DNA of 51,612 bases from Clostridium amylolyticum (GCF_900142075.1 NZ_FQZO01000015.1:1-51612), one strand, 5' to 3'. Shown: positions 7,591 through 16,672, counted from the first letter of the stretch. The notes: a model not told the origin generated them from the letters alone. Translations and numbers: made by a program.

Positions 7591-8835
7591 ATGAATTCAA
7601 TTTATAGAAATCCTGAAGTTAAGAGGATAGCTTTAAAATTTCTAATATTATTTGTAATCTTTTATGTACTATCAATATTTCTCTTCAATATTCAATTGAA
7701 GGGTTTTTCAGAGAAGCTTATAGAACATAATTCATCCATCGCAGGAGCAATTATAGAAAAGCATCCTGAGTTGGAAAGTGAAATAGTAGGTTATTTTACT
7801 AAAGAGATTTCTCCTAAAACTAATACCAAGGCACAGCTCGCATTAAAGAAATATGGATATGATAAAAGTATGAATGTATCCTTGATACCTGAAGTGTCAA
7901 GTTTTGAAAAATATATAAAAAATAATGTAGGCATATATATTTTTATTTTATTACTGGTAACCTTTTTAGTGGTTTTTAGAGATTATACAAAAATACTAAA
8001 AAAGATTAGAACCGTGTCTAAAAGTGCTGAGAAGATTGTGGAAGGAGACTTTTCTATAAAGCTTGAAGATGATAGAGAAGGGGAATTTGCAATTTTAGGT
8101 CACCAATTTAATGAAATGGCCAGTAGGATAGAAAAAGGCATGGAGCTTTCCAAAAAGGAAAAGATATTTTTAAAAGACATATTATCTGATATTTCTCATC
8201 AGCTAAAAACGCCCCTTTCTTCTCTAATAGCTTTTAATGATTTACTTTTAGAGGGCAATATAGAGGATGAAAATACAAGAGAGGAATTCTTACTAAGGAG
8301 CAGAGCACAGCTGATTCGCATGGAATGGCTTATAATTAATCTATTAAAAATAGCAAGATTAGAAGCAGGAGCTATCAAATTTGAATATATAGAAACTCCC
8401 GTGGTCAGAGCTATAGAAAAAGCTGTGGATTCCTTAAGAGTAAAATGGAAGGAAAAAAATCAAAATATAATATTTGAAAATAAAGATAACAATATAATGC
8501 TTTTATTAGATGAAAACTGGATGGTAGAGGCATATACCAACATAATTAAAAACTGTATAGAGCATACCCCTGAAGGTAATAACATATATATAAAACTAGA
8601 GAATACACCTGTATTTACCCGTATTATCATCGCTGATACCGGATATGGAATACCAAAGGAGGATATACCTCATATCTTTCAGAGATTTTACCGTGGCAAA
8701 AATTCCGTTAAAAGTGATAGCATAGGAATAGGCCTAGCTCTCTCAAAATCCATCATAGAAAGCCAAGGCGGGAGCATCAATGTAAGGAGTGAAATAGGCT
8801 TTGGAACTGAGTTTGAAATTGTTTTCTTAAAATAG
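7591..8835 (+). CDS. Sensor histidine kinase
   Basis: A 414-residue membrane kinase. It has two membrane spans (about 12-33 and 113-129) around an extracytoplasmic part of about 80 residues, then a HAMP linker (about 135-185). The HisKA H-box is ISHQLKTPLS, with His about 203. The ATPase domain has an N-box (NCIEHTPEG), G1 (DTGYGIP) and G2 (GIGLALSKS). ATG 7591 follows AGGTGTGAGA; an in-frame GTG at 7585 is the alternative. It lies 49 bases after the response regulator and pairs with it. The 80-residue external domain means it could sense its ligand directly, unlike the very short BceS-type sensors. Confidence 0.94.
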   Translation: MNSIYRNPEVKRIALKFLILFVIFYVLSIFLFNIQLKGFSEKLIEHNSSIAGAIIEKHPELESEIVGYFTKEISPKTNTKAQLALKKYGYDKSMNVSLIPEVSSFEKYIKNNVGIYIFILLLVTFLVVFRDYTKILKKIRTVSKSAEKIVEGDFSIKLEDDREGEFAILGHQFNEMASRIEKGMELSKKEKIFLKDILSDISHQLKTPLSSLIAFNDLLLEGNIEDENTREEFLLRSRAQLIRMEWLIINLLKIARLEAGAIKFEYIETPVVRAIEKAVDSLRVKWKEKNQNIIFENKDNNIMLLLDENWMVEAYTNIIKNCIEHTPEGNNIYIKLENTPVFTRIIIADTGYGIPKEDIPHIFQRFYRGKNSVKSDSIGIGLALSKSIIESQGGSINVRSEIGFGTEFEIVFLK

Positions 8836-9017
8836 GTTTTTACCAGTAAAATAAATAAAAAATCTATTGATTATGATATTTAATTATGTTATAGTTATGT
8901 CGTATTGTTAATTCAATATATGATTTAATCCAGGAACAACATATCCTCTTTTTTCGAGAGATTATTGTTATGCCGCATTAAATCTTTATAATCTTCGAGA
9001 AAAGGAGGAATTTTAAA

Positions 9018-9191
9018 ATGGCAGATAAGAATTTAGTTTGCAAAGATTGCGGAAAAGAATTCGTATTTACTGAAGGCGAGCAAGCTTTCTATAAAGAAAA
9101 AGGATTCGAAAACGAACCACAAAGATGCGTTGATTGCAGAAAAGCAAGAAAGCAACAAAACAACAATAGAGGACCAAGAAGACAATACTAG
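9018..9191 (+). CDS. Zinc-ribbon domain protein (zf-trcl type)
   Basis: A 57-residue basic protein starting MADKNLVCKDCGKEF. Two CxxC knuckles, C8/C11 and C37/C40 (RCVDCRKAR), give one four-Cys zinc site; the tail is rich in Lys, Arg, Gln and Asn (RKQQNNNRGPRRQ), suggesting RNA or ribosome binding. It resembles the short zf-trcl proteins common in clostridia. AAGGAGG precedes the ATG. Its leader (8836-9017) can fold a hairpin (AACAA 8935-8939 with TTGTT 8965-8969 and an inner CTCT/AGAG), possibly a thermosensitive or stability element. A strong terminator follows, so it is a separate unit between the two-component genes and the ABC genes. Confidence 0.88.
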   Translation: MADKNLVCKDCGKEFVFTEGEQAFYKEKGFENEPQRCVDCRKARKQQNNNRGPRRQY

Positions 9192-9204
9192 AATCTTGAA
9201 ATCT

Positions 9205-9240
9205 ATACCCTGCGGTTTATACTGCAGGGTTTTTATTTTA
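9205..9240 (+). terminator. Terminator after zinc-ribbon gene
   Basis: ACCCTGC (9207-9213) and GCAGGGT (9224-9230) form a perfect 7-bp stem followed by TTTTTATTTTA. Confidence 0.88.
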
Positions 9241-9245
9241 TAAGG

Positions 9246-9275
9246 GGTGCCAGACACGTGACAGTGCCTGGCACC
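9246..9275. repeat. GTGCCAGGCAC-type palindromic repeat, copy A
   Basis: GGTGCCAG and CTGGCACC are the arms of a compact hairpin, with ACACGTGACAGTGC between them. It is the shortest of a family whose other members lie at 12796-12851, 43920-43990 and 46556-46578. The shared core is GCCAGGCACGTGACAAGTGAC with small variations. Confidence 0.8.
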
Positions 9276-9375
9276 TTCCTTACTAATTTGTAAGATTAAA
9301 TTTCATTTATCTGTAAGCTTTATGTATTAATATTATAATTGAAGTATGATTAAGGATTTCTCTTAGGGGGTTATT

Positions 9376-12027
9376 ATGAAACATTTTAGTGAAATAGCAT
9401 ATAAGTATTTAAAATCACAGAAAAAAAGAAGTGTGCTTACCATCATAGGAATTATTCTTTCTGTGGCACTTTTTACTTCCATAGGTACTTTAGTAAACTC
9501 TTATAGAGAAAATGAAATTAAAAATATAATTGAAACTCAAGGAAATTATCATATAAAGTTTAAAGGGGTTAAAGGGAATAAGGTAAGTCAGGTAATATCC
9601 CATACAAACTTTGATAAAGCTGGAGTGGTGGGCATAGAAGGTAATGGGTTAATTGGCAGGACCACTGAAGAAGAAAAAAAGAAAAATCCTGAAACTCCTA
9701 ATTATAGATACCTAAGCATTGAAAGCTATGATGAAGATGCTTTATCTACATTACCAATAGTTATGAAAGATGGAAGGATGCCTAAAAATAAGGATGAAAT
9801 AGCATTAGAAGAAAATTCCTTTAAATATTTACCTAAGGACTTAAAAATAGGAGATAAACTAGAATTAGATATAGTAAAAAGATATGATGCTGGCGGAAAA
9901 GAATTAGTAGATGCTAATTATTGGGATACTAATGAGACTATAAAGCCTGTGGAAAAAAGAAGTTATACCTTAACTGGTATACTAAAGTCCCAATTTTACT
10001 TTTCTGATGGATATATATTTAAGGCTATTACACTGCCTTCTCAAGAAAAAACTTATGATGCTAATAAAAACTATAATATTTATGCTCACATGAAAAAAAT
10101 AGATTCTGCCTATGAAACAGGTATGAAAATAGCTAGAGATTTTAAACTTTATGATGAAGAGCCGGAAAGGCTTATAGAATATAACAATAGGCTTTTAACC
10201 TTAAAAGGTAAGGGACTTTATGCCAATGTAAATGATTCTCTTACACTTATAGTTGCCTTTCTAGTTGTGTTAGTAGTTATATCCACTATATTGGTTATAT
10301 ATAATATCTTTCAGATTTCAGTTATGGAGCGTATAACGCAAATAGGCATAATAAGATCCATTGGAGCTTCTCCAGAACAAGTGAGAAATATGGTGCTTAA
10401 AGAGGCTATAACCCTTAGTCTAATTGGAATTCCTCTAGGTATAATAAGCGGCCTTCTAGCTTCTAAGGTGTTGGTGTACATATTATCTTCTACCAGCTTT
10501 GCTTCCTTTAAGGGTATGGATATGTATATTAATGCTAAAGTCATAATTACAAGCTTTATATTAGGGGCAGTTACCATATATTTTTCAGCTAGGAAACCTG
10601 CTAAGCTTGCAGGGAAGATATCACCTTTAGAAGCGGTAAGAAATACCGGTTCCATAAAAAAAGAAAGATTTAAAAGAATGAGATCTAGCTTCTTAATAAG
10701 AAAATTATTTGGAGTAGAAGGAGAGCTAGCCTATAAAAATATTAGAAGAAACCGCAGAAGATTTACTGTTACTGTAGCTTCTTTAGTTATAAGTATAGTG
10801 CTGTTTATAGTTTTTAATTCCTTTATGAATTACACCATGAGATCTAACCCTTCCAATGTAGATTATATCTTTGACCTTCAGCTTAGAAAAAGTGGCGGTG
10901 AGAAGAATGGGTTTGATGATAATTATCTTAAAAAATTAAATTCTCAGGAGTTTATAAGAAAAGCTTATAAGCAAAACATAAATTATACTCCTGCTTTTAT
11001 ACAAAGCAATAAATTTAACATGGATTACATTGAAAAAAGTAGAAGAGTTTTAAATACTATTTATAATATACATGGAGAGAAATATGTTTATTTTAATCAA
11101 GCTTCTTTATATGGATATGACAAAGATTTTTTAGAAACCACTAAAAATCACCTTATAGAAGGTGAGATAAATGAAGATGAAATTAATAAGGTTAATGGAA
11201 TTATCTTGGTGCAGGACTCTAGAGTTTATAATCCTTCAGAGGAAAAAATATATAAAATAAATCCTACTAATTTAAAGGTGGGAGATGAAGTTATACTGGA
11301 TGCTAATCAAAACATTATGAAGTCTTATGATGAAGAAAAGAAGTTTCCAGAGATAACAAAAAGCAATAAATTTAAAATAGTAGCTATAGCTGATACGGTT
11401 CCTGTTACCATTAGCAGGGAAGATCCTATAAATTTCATAACCACAGAAAAGGTATATGCTAAAGCTATTGAAACAGAAAAGTTTAGTCAAATAAACATTA
11501 TTTTAAATGAGAATGTAGATAGAAACAAAGCTTTAGATGAACTTAAAAGTTATATTTCTAATGACAAAGGAATATCTATGGAAGATTTCTATGAGAGAGC
11601 AAAAAGAGATAGGCAGAGCAAACTGATAATGAGTGTTTTCTTATATGGTTTTGTTACTATTATAGTACTTATAGGATCATTAAATATATTAAACACCATA
11701 AATACTAACTTGCTCCTTAGAAGAAGAGAATTTGCATCCCTTAAAGCCATAGGTATGTCTCAGCAGCAGGTAAAGAGGCAAGTATGGATGGAAGGTTTGA
11801 TTTATGGCATTATCGCAGCCTTTTGGGGCAGTATAATAGGCAGTATCTTAAGCTATATAATGTATAAGATTTTTGGTATGATGTCTACCTTTGATTATAA
11901 AATACCTTGGATTGGAATGCTTATTGGAGGAGTAGGTACAATAATTATTACTTTACTTTCTAGTTATCCTCCACTAAAAAAGATAAATACCAGCAATATA
12001 ATAGAAACTATAAAAATGGAGGAATAA
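9376..12027 (+). CDS. ABC transporter permease with two FtsX domains
   Basis: An 883-residue permease. It has an N-terminal membrane span (about 18-38), a large extracellular domain, then three spans (about 285-400) forming the first FtsX unit (IGIIRSIGASPEQVRNMVLKE). The second half repeats the plan: a span near 460, an extracellular domain of about 270 residues, and a final FtsX unit (LNTINTNLLLRRREF, KAIGMSQQQVKRQV). This is the MacB/LolCE/YtrF-type superfamily that drives transport or mechanotransduction rather than substrate import. It is larger than BceB (about 650). AGGGGG precedes the ATG. It lies two bases from the ATPase gene and downstream of the two-component genes. Confidence 0.93.
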   Translation: MKHFSEIAYKYLKSQKKRSVLTIIGIILSVALFTSIGTLVNSYRENEIKNIIETQGNYHIKFKGVKGNKVSQVISHTNFDKAGVVGIEGNGLIGRTTEEEKKKNPETPNYRYLSIESYDEDALSTLPIVMKDGRMPKNKDEIALEENSFKYLPKDLKIGDKLELDIVKRYDAGGKELVDANYWDTNETIKPVEKRSYTLTGILKSQFYFSDGYIFKAITLPSQEKTYDANKNYNIYAHMKKIDSAYETGMKIARDFKLYDEEPERLIEYNNRLLTLKGKGLYANVNDSLTLIVAFLVVLVVISTILVIYNIFQISVMERITQIGIIRSIGASPEQVRNMVLKEAITLSLIGIPLGIISGLLASKVLVYILSSTSFASFKGMDMYINAKVIITSFILGAVTIYFSARKPAKLAGKISPLEAVRNTGSIKKERFKRMRSSFLIRKLFGVEGELAYKNIRRNRRRFTVTVASLVISIVLFIVFNSFMNYTMRSNPSNVDYIFDLQLRKSGGEKNGFDDNYLKKLNSQEFIRKAYKQNINYTPAFIQSNKFNMDYIEKSRRVLNTIYNIHGEKYVYFNQASLYGYDKDFLETTKNHLIEGEINEDEINKVNGIILVQDSRVYNPSEEKIYKINPTNLKVGDEVILDANQNIMKSYDEEKKFPEITKSNKFKIVAIADTVPVTISREDPINFITTEKVYAKAIETEKFSQINIILNENVDRNKALDELKSYISNDKGISMEDFYERAKRDRQSKLIMSVFLYGFVTIIVLIGSLNILNTINTNLLLRRREFASLKAIGMSQQQVKRQVWMEGLIYGIIAAFWGSIIGSILSYIMYKIFGMMSTFDYKIPWIGMLIGGVGTIIITLLSSYPPLKKINTSNIIETIKMEE

Positions 12028-12029
12028 CC

Positions 12030-12710
12030 ATGGAAATAGTTAAGACTTTAGACCTTTGTAAAAATTATGGCAGCAACGAAACCAAAGTAGAAGCCCTTAA
12101 AAATATAAACCTAACCATTAATGAAGGGGAATTCACAGCTATAATAGGCCCTAGTGGATCAGGTAAAAGCACACTACTACACCTTCTAGGAGGAATAGAC
12201 AAGCCTTCTAGTGGAGAAGTTATAATTAACGGAAAAAATATATATAACCTTAAGGAAAAGGAATTGTCTGTATTTAGAAGAAGAAATGTAGGTTTTATAT
12301 TTCAGTTCTATAACCTTCTTCCAGTGCTTACTGCAGAGGAAAATATGCTTATGCCCCTTTTATTAGATAATAAGGAGCCAGATGATAAATATATAAGTGA
12401 AATAGTAAATATTTTAGGCTTAAAAGACAGGCTTCATCACTTGCCCTCAGAACTTTCTGGAGGGCAGCAGCAGAGGGTATCCATAGCAAGAGCTCTTGCC
12501 TACAAGCCCTCAATAATATTGGCCGATGAACCCACAGGCAATTTAGATAGTAAAAACTCAAAAGAAATACTAGAGTTATTAAAATTTTCAGTTAAAAAAT
12601 ATAATCAAACCTTAATAGTGATAACCCACGATCTTAATATAGCCTCCAGTGCCGACAGAGTGCTATCCATAGAAGATGGAGTTATTACTAAAGACGAAAA
12701 GGTAAGATAA
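12030..12710 (+). CDS. ABC transporter ATP-binding protein (MacB/LolD type)
   Basis: A 226-residue ATPase. Walker A GPSGSGKST is at 40-48, the Q-loop is in FIFQFYNLLP (about 90-98), the signature LSGGQQQR is at 142-149, Walker B IILADEP is at 162-168, then a D-loop and the switch His in VITHD. FQFYNLLPVLTAEEN and the length are typical of the LolD/MacB/BceA group that pairs with FtsX-type permeases. The ATG lies two bases after the permease stop, with GGAGGAATAACC as binding site. The unit ends at the hairpin 12814-12851. The likely job is removal of, or resistance to, a membrane-active peptide or lipid, sensed by the upstream kinase (inference). Confidence 0.95.
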   Translation: MEIVKTLDLCKNYGSNETKVEALKNINLTINEGEFTAIIGPSGSGKSTLLHLLGGIDKPSSGEVIINGKNIYNLKEKELSVFRRRNVGFIFQFYNLLPVLTAEENMLMPLLLDNKEPDDKYISEIVNILGLKDRLHHLPSELSGGQQQRVSIARALAYKPSIILADEPTGNLDSKNSKEILELLKFSVKKYNQTLIVITHDLNIASSADRVLSIEDGVITKDEKVR

Positions 12711-12744
12711 TATATTTTATAAATAACATTATAACTTTAGCCTA

Positions 12745-12802
12745 GCCACCTAAGTTCAGCCGAAAAATTCCACCCTCACGGAATTTTAACTTAGGAGGTG
12801 GC
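12745..12802. repeat. Long intergenic foldback
   Basis: GCCACCTAAGTT pairs with AACTTAGGAGGTGGC (one bulged base), and an inner AAATTCC pairs with GGAATTT. The inner hairpin AAAATTCC...ACGGAATTTTAA recurs almost identically at 33903-33924, so it is a repeated sequence and not only a terminator. It joins directly to copy B of the GGCAGGCACGTGA repeat. Confidence 0.65.
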
Positions 12803-12857
12803 AGGCACGTGATAAGTGACAAAGTGGAGTTAAACCTCCACTTTGTCACTTTTTTAT
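12796..12857 (+). terminator. Repeat copy B plus terminator of ABC operon
   Basis: GGTGGCAGGCACGTGATAAG is copy B of the palindromic family. It is followed by a perfect 16-bp stem (12814-12829 with 12836-12851; arms begin AAGTGACAAAG) and a T-run. The repeat thus doubles as a strong terminator for the ABC genes. Confidence 0.85.
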
Positions 12858-12884
12858 ATACATATTAAAATTTAATAAGAAAAT

Positions 12885-12943
12885 ATTATTTTTGAATCAA
12901 GTGATCCTTAGCTTCAGATTTAGTTTGATTAAAAGGAACACTT
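12885..12943 (-). repeat. Intergenic hairpin repeat, 3' module only
   Basis: Read on the minus strand: AAGTGTTCCTTTTAATCAAA, then TCTGAAGCTAAGGATCACTT, then GATTCAAAA. This matches the second half of the element at 48597 (48692-48755) with few changes. The first half is absent; the partial copy at 6728 is its complement. Confidence 0.72.
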
Positions 12944-12953
12944 ATAAATAGTA

Positions 12954-12975
12954 TTATCACAATGCTTTGTGATAA
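12954..12975. promoter_or_regulatory. Palindrome upstream of serine-type operon
   Basis: TTATCACAA and TTGTGATAA form a perfect 9-bp inverted repeat around TGCT. It lies 169 bases before the aminotransferase start, in a 433-base gap (12711-13143) with no gene. It could be an operator; the regulator is unknown. No T-box, stem I or AGGGTGGNACCGCG sequence is present in this gap. Confidence 0.45.
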
Positions 12976-13143
12976 AGTTATAAAAAGTTATAAATTTAAC
13001 ATGTGAAAATTGTGAAAATTCATAATATTTTTTTGAATGAATATTGTGTAAATTATTAACAGATGATAAAATGGTATTATTAGAATTTACTTCAGCTTTG
13101 GAAAGACATGCATTAATTTTAAAATACCGTAGGAGGTAACATA

Positions 13144-14217
13144 ATGCACAAAAAACTATTTATACCAGGACCTGTAGAGGTTAGGCCCGAGGTTCTTAAG
13201 AAAATGTCTGAACCTATGATAGGACATAGAAGCAAGGATGCTTCGGCTCTACAAAGAAGAATCAGTGACAACATGAGAAAGCTTTTCTACACAGAAAGTG
13301 AGATACTTCTGTCTACTACATCTGGAAGTGGTCTCATGGAAGGAGCAGTACGATCTTGTACAGCTAAGAGAGCAGCAGTATTTTCTGTAGGCGCTTTTGG
13401 TAACAGATGGTACGAAATGGCGAAATATAACAATGTACCTGCAGATCTATATGAGGCAGAATGGGGAAAACCTACAAAGCCTGAACTCATCGATGAGGTA
13501 TTATCTACTGGCAAATATGATCTTATCACTGTAACTCATAACGAAACCTCAACTGGAATAATGAATCCAGTGGATGAAATAGCTGAAGTAATGAAAAAAT
13601 ATCCAGAGGTTGTTTATTGCTTGGACACAGTAAGTTCTGCTGCTGGAACTAAGATAGAAGTAGACAAGCTTGGCGTTGATATCTGTATAACTTCCACTCA
13701 AAAAGCTATAGGACTTCCTCCAGGAATGGCAATTTGTACTTTCTCAGAAAAAGCCAGGGAAAGAGCAGAAAAGGTTCCTTTTAGAGGAGTATATCTTGAC
13801 CTTTTAGCTCTCTACAAATACATTCAAAAGAAGGATTACCAATATCCATCCACACCATCATTATCTCATATGTTCGCTTTAGATTATCAGCTTGATTATA
13901 TATTAAATGAAGAAGGATTAGAAAATAGATTTGCAAGGCATATATCCATGGCAGAAGTGGTTAGAGCTTGGGCAGAAAAGCATTTTGAAGTATTCCCTGA
14001 AAAAGGATACTGGTCTAATACCTTAACTAACATAAAAAATACTAGGGAAATTGATGTGGCTGCTCTTAATAAAGAGTTAGGCGCTAGAGGCATGCAGCTT
14101 TCCAACGGATATGGCAAGCTTAAGGATAAAACCTTTAGAATAGCACATATGGCTGATATGCAAATGGAAGATATTAAAGAACTTCTTTCTAATATAGAAG
14201 ATATACTCAAGTTATAA
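13144..14217 (+). CDS. Class V aminotransferase (serine-pyruvate/phosphoserine type)
   Basis: A 357-residue PLP enzyme. It begins KLFIPGPVEVRPEVL, the classic start of alanine-glyoxylate/serine-pyruvate aminotransferases; GHRS, TTSGSGLMEGAV (PLP phosphate loop), NETSTG, DTVSSAAG and the PLP lysine in TSTQKAIGLPPG (K187) follow. In methanogens and many anaerobes this subgroup, next to a phosphoglycerate dehydrogenase, makes phosphoserine from phosphohydroxypyruvate. The same pairing is seen here, so serine synthesis is the best guess. Serine-glyoxylate or alanine-glyoxylate transamination remains possible. AGGAGG precedes the ATG. It shares a transcript with the dehydrogenase 21 bases downstream. 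Confidence 0.93.
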   Translation: MHKKLFIPGPVEVRPEVLKKMSEPMIGHRSKDASALQRRISDNMRKLFYTESEILLSTTSGSGLMEGAVRSCTAKRAAVFSVGAFGNRWYEMAKYNNVPADLYEAEWGKPTKPELIDEVLSTGKYDLITVTHNETSTGIMNPVDEIAEVMKKYPEVVYCLDTVSSAAGTKIEVDKLGVDICITSTQKAIGLPPGMAICTFSEKARERAEKVPFRGVYLDLLALYKYIQKKDYQYPSTPSLSHMFALDYQLDYILNEEGLENRFARHISMAEVVRAWAEKHFEVFPEKGYWSNTLTNIKNTREIDVAALNKELGARGMQLSNGYGKLKDKTFRIAHMADMQMEDIKELLSNIEDILKL

Positions 14218-14238
14218 ATTTAGGAGTTGAATATAATT

Positions 14239-15150
14239 ATGTTTAGAGTATTAATTACAGATGGTATGGAAAAGTCAGGGGTGGAAAGTTTAAAAACAGC
14301 TGGTTTTGAAGTGGTGGAGCAGCATTATGAGCCGGAGGCTCTAGGTGAAAAGCTTAAAGAATTTGATGCTCTTGTAGTTCGTTCAGCTACAAAGGTGAGA
14401 GAACCTATCATAGATGCAGCCATGGGGGGAAAGCTTAAGCTTATAATAAGAGGAGGAGTGGGAGTAGACAATATCGATGTGGCCTATGCAGAAAGCAAAG
14501 GCATTAAAGTTATGAATACTCCCAATGCCAGCAGTGCTTCTGTGGCAGAGTTAGCATTGGGTCACATGTTTGCTTTAACCAGATTTATTCATATTTCTAA
14601 TGTTACCATGAGAGAAGGAAAGTGGGAAAAGAAGAAATACGAAGGCATAGAATTAGGAGGAAAGAGCCTGGGAATTATAGGCTTCGGAAGGATAGGAAGA
14701 GAACTTGCTAAAAGAGCTAAGGCTTTAGGTATGAATGTAATTTATACCAGCCGTCGTGGAAAGTTGGAAGGCTTTGAGGAATATGAGTTTTGTACTATGG
14801 AAGAATTAATAAGTAAAGCAGATTTTATTTCTCTACATGTACCCTATGATAAGGAAAAGGGTACTCTCATAGGAGAAAAGGAATTTGCCATGATGAAGGA
14901 TGGAGTGTATCTTATAAACTGTTCCAGAGGAAAGGTAGTAAGTGAGAAAGCGCTATTAGCTGCGCTAGAAAGCGGAAAGGTAGCTGGAGCGGGTATAGAT
15001 GTTTTTGAAGAGGAGCCTACTAAAAACTTAGAACTTGTTAATCATCCAAAGGTAAGTGCTACTCCTCATATCGGAGCTGCTACTGCAGAAGCTCAAACAA
15101 GAATAGGTGAAGAGATAGTACAAATATTAAAAACCTTCTTTAATAAGTAA
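14239..15150 (+). CDS. serA: D-3-phosphoglycerate dehydrogenase family
   Basis: A 303-residue D-isomer-specific 2-hydroxyacid dehydrogenase. The NAD site is GIIGFGRIGRELAKR. The catalytic Arg lies in INCSRGKVV, the Glu follows in the GAGIDVFEEEP region, and the His lies in TPHIGAAT. RSATKVREPIID and GVGVDNIDVAYAESKGI are strong 3-phosphoglycerate dehydrogenase markers. There is no C-terminal ACT domain, so this is the short form without the usual serine-feedback domain. ATG 14239 follows TAGGAG at a rather long spacing; the TTG at 14227 would sit on the binding site. With the aminotransferase it covers the first two steps of serine synthesis; no serB-type phosphatase is nearby. Confidence 0.93.
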   Translation: MFRVLITDGMEKSGVESLKTAGFEVVEQHYEPEALGEKLKEFDALVVRSATKVREPIIDAAMGGKLKLIIRGGVGVDNIDVAYAESKGIKVMNTPNASSASVAELALGHMFALTRFIHISNVTMREGKWEKKKYEGIELGGKSLGIIGFGRIGRELAKRAKALGMNVIYTSRRGKLEGFEEYEFCTMEELISKADFISLHVPYDKEKGTLIGEKEFAMMKDGVYLINCSRGKVVSEKALLAALESGKVAGAGIDVFEEEPTKNLELVNHPKVSATPHIGAATAEAQTRIGEEIVQILKTFFNK

Positions 15151-15235
15151 AATTTTCATGCAAAATAAGGCTTATAAAAACCAATAAGAGTGTTTATATA
15201 AAAGCTTATTGATTAATAAGATTACTTATTAAACA

Positions 15236-15285
15236 GGCAAGAGAATAAGTTATGGTAATGGTTAATTACAAATTACTCTCTTGCC
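15236..15285 (+). other. Hairpin between serA and DUF1015 gene
   Basis: GGCAAGAG (15236-15243) pairs with CTCTTGCC (15278-15285), and pairing extends inward with a few mismatches. No T-run follows, and the DUF1015 ribosome site starts about 15 bases downstream. It may be a processing or attenuation structure that sets relative expression inside the operon. Confidence 0.5.
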
Positions 15286-15316
15286 AAGCTACAACAATGT
15301 CTAAGGAGGACAAGAC

Positions 15317-16561
15317 ATGGCAATAGTTAGACCCTTCAAAGCGGTGAGACCAGCCAAAGAGTATGCACATAAGGTAGCAGCACTTCCTTATGATGTAATG
15401 AATACTGAAGAAGCTAGGAAAATGGTATTGGGGAATCCATATTCCTTCCTTCATGTGGACAAGGCAGAGATAGATTTAGATAAAAATATAGATATATATA
15501 ATAAAAAGGTATATGAAAAAGCTAGGAATAATCTCTATAGAATGATAGAGGACGGAGTGCTTATAGAGGATAATAAGCCTTGCTTATATATATACAGACA
15601 GATAATGGAGGGTAGAGAACAAACTGGATTGGTGGGATGTACCTCTATTGATGATTATTTAGATAATATCATTAAAAAGCATGAACATACTAGGGAAGAT
15701 AAAGAGAGAGATCGATTTAACCATGTAGACTATTGTGATGCAAATACAGGGCCAATATTTTTAACCTATAGAAATAAGGAAAGTATATCAAGTATTATAG
15801 ATAATTGGACTAAAAGGACACCTGTATATGACTTTACTTCGGAAGATGGAATATCACATATAGTTTGGGTTATTGATGATAAAAAAGTTATTGATGAGAT
15901 AAGTAGTTTATTTCATGGGGTGGATTATTTATATATTGCGGACGGACACCACAGATCAGCATCTGCCGTTAAGGTAGGTTTAAAAAGAAGAAAAGAAAAT
16001 CCAGCATATACTGGTGAGGAGGAGTTTAATTTCTTCTTATCTGTAATATTTCCTGATGAGGACCTTTATGTAATGGATTACAACAGGGTGGTTAAGGATT
16101 TAAATGGGCTTTCTACGGAAGAGTTTATGCATAAGATAAGTGAAAATTTTCATATTAAAATGCATGAAAAAGATGGTCCTTATAAGCCTGAAAGTAAGCA
16201 TACCTACGGAATGTACTTAGAGGGTAAATGGTATGAGCTTACTGCAAAGGAAGGTACTTATGATTCAAAAGACCCTGTAAAGAGGTTGGAGGTTTCTATA
16301 TTACAAAATAATCTTCTTTCTCCTATACTGGGCATTGAAGATCCTAGAACGGATAAAAGAATTGACTTTGTTGGTGGAATTAGAGGGCTTAAAGAATTAG
16401 AGATAAGGGTAGAGAATGGAATGAAAGTGGCTTTTTCCATGTATGCTACGACTATAGATGATCTTATGAGTATAGCAGATGCAGGAAAAATAATGCCGCC
16501 AAAGTCTACCTGGTTTGAGCCTAAATTAAGGAGCGGATTATTTATTCATAAACTTAAATAG
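15317..16561 (+). CDS. DUF1015 family protein
   Basis: A 414-residue protein of the DUF1015 family, about the usual length. Recognisable parts are the N-terminal RPFKAVRPAKEYA, VAALPYDVMN and the central IADGHHRSASA, which holds the His/Arg pair most likely to be functional. The C-terminal SILQNNLLSPILGI and DPRTDKRIDFVGG are also typical. The biochemical role is not settled; the family lies next to serA and the class V aminotransferase in many anaerobes, as here, so a link to serine or phosphoglycerate metabolism is likely (inference). AAGGAGG precedes the ATG. A terminator follows at 16673. Confidence 0.92.
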   Translation: MAIVRPFKAVRPAKEYAHKVAALPYDVMNTEEARKMVLGNPYSFLHVDKAEIDLDKNIDIYNKKVYEKARNNLYRMIEDGVLIEDNKPCLYIYRQIMEGREQTGLVGCTSIDDYLDNIIKKHEHTREDKERDRFNHVDYCDANTGPIFLTYRNKESISSIIDNWTKRTPVYDFTSEDGISHIVWVIDDKKVIDEISSLFHGVDYLYIADGHHRSASAVKVGLKRRKENPAYTGEEEFNFFLSVIFPDEDLYVMDYNRVVKDLNGLSTEEFMHKISENFHIKMHEKDGPYKPESKHTYGMYLEGKWYELTAKEGTYDSKDPVKRLEVSILQNNLLSPILGIEDPRTDKRIDFVGGIRGLKELEIRVENGMKVAFSMYATTIDDLMSIADAGKIMPPKSTWFEPKLRSGLFIHKLK

Positions 16562-16672
16562 TAGTATTATAAAAAAATGTTCTTAAATTAAGGGGTTATT
16601 AGTATATATAAATAGAATGAAAACTTTGTTAGCATGTAAAACAGTTTAAAGTTAATACTTAGGGGGCACTAT

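Noticed and set aside
12711..13143. T-box or other riboswitch for the serine-type genes
   Set aside because: I looked for the T-box sequence, an antiterminator and a serine specifier loop; none is visible. Only repeats and a palindrome are present.
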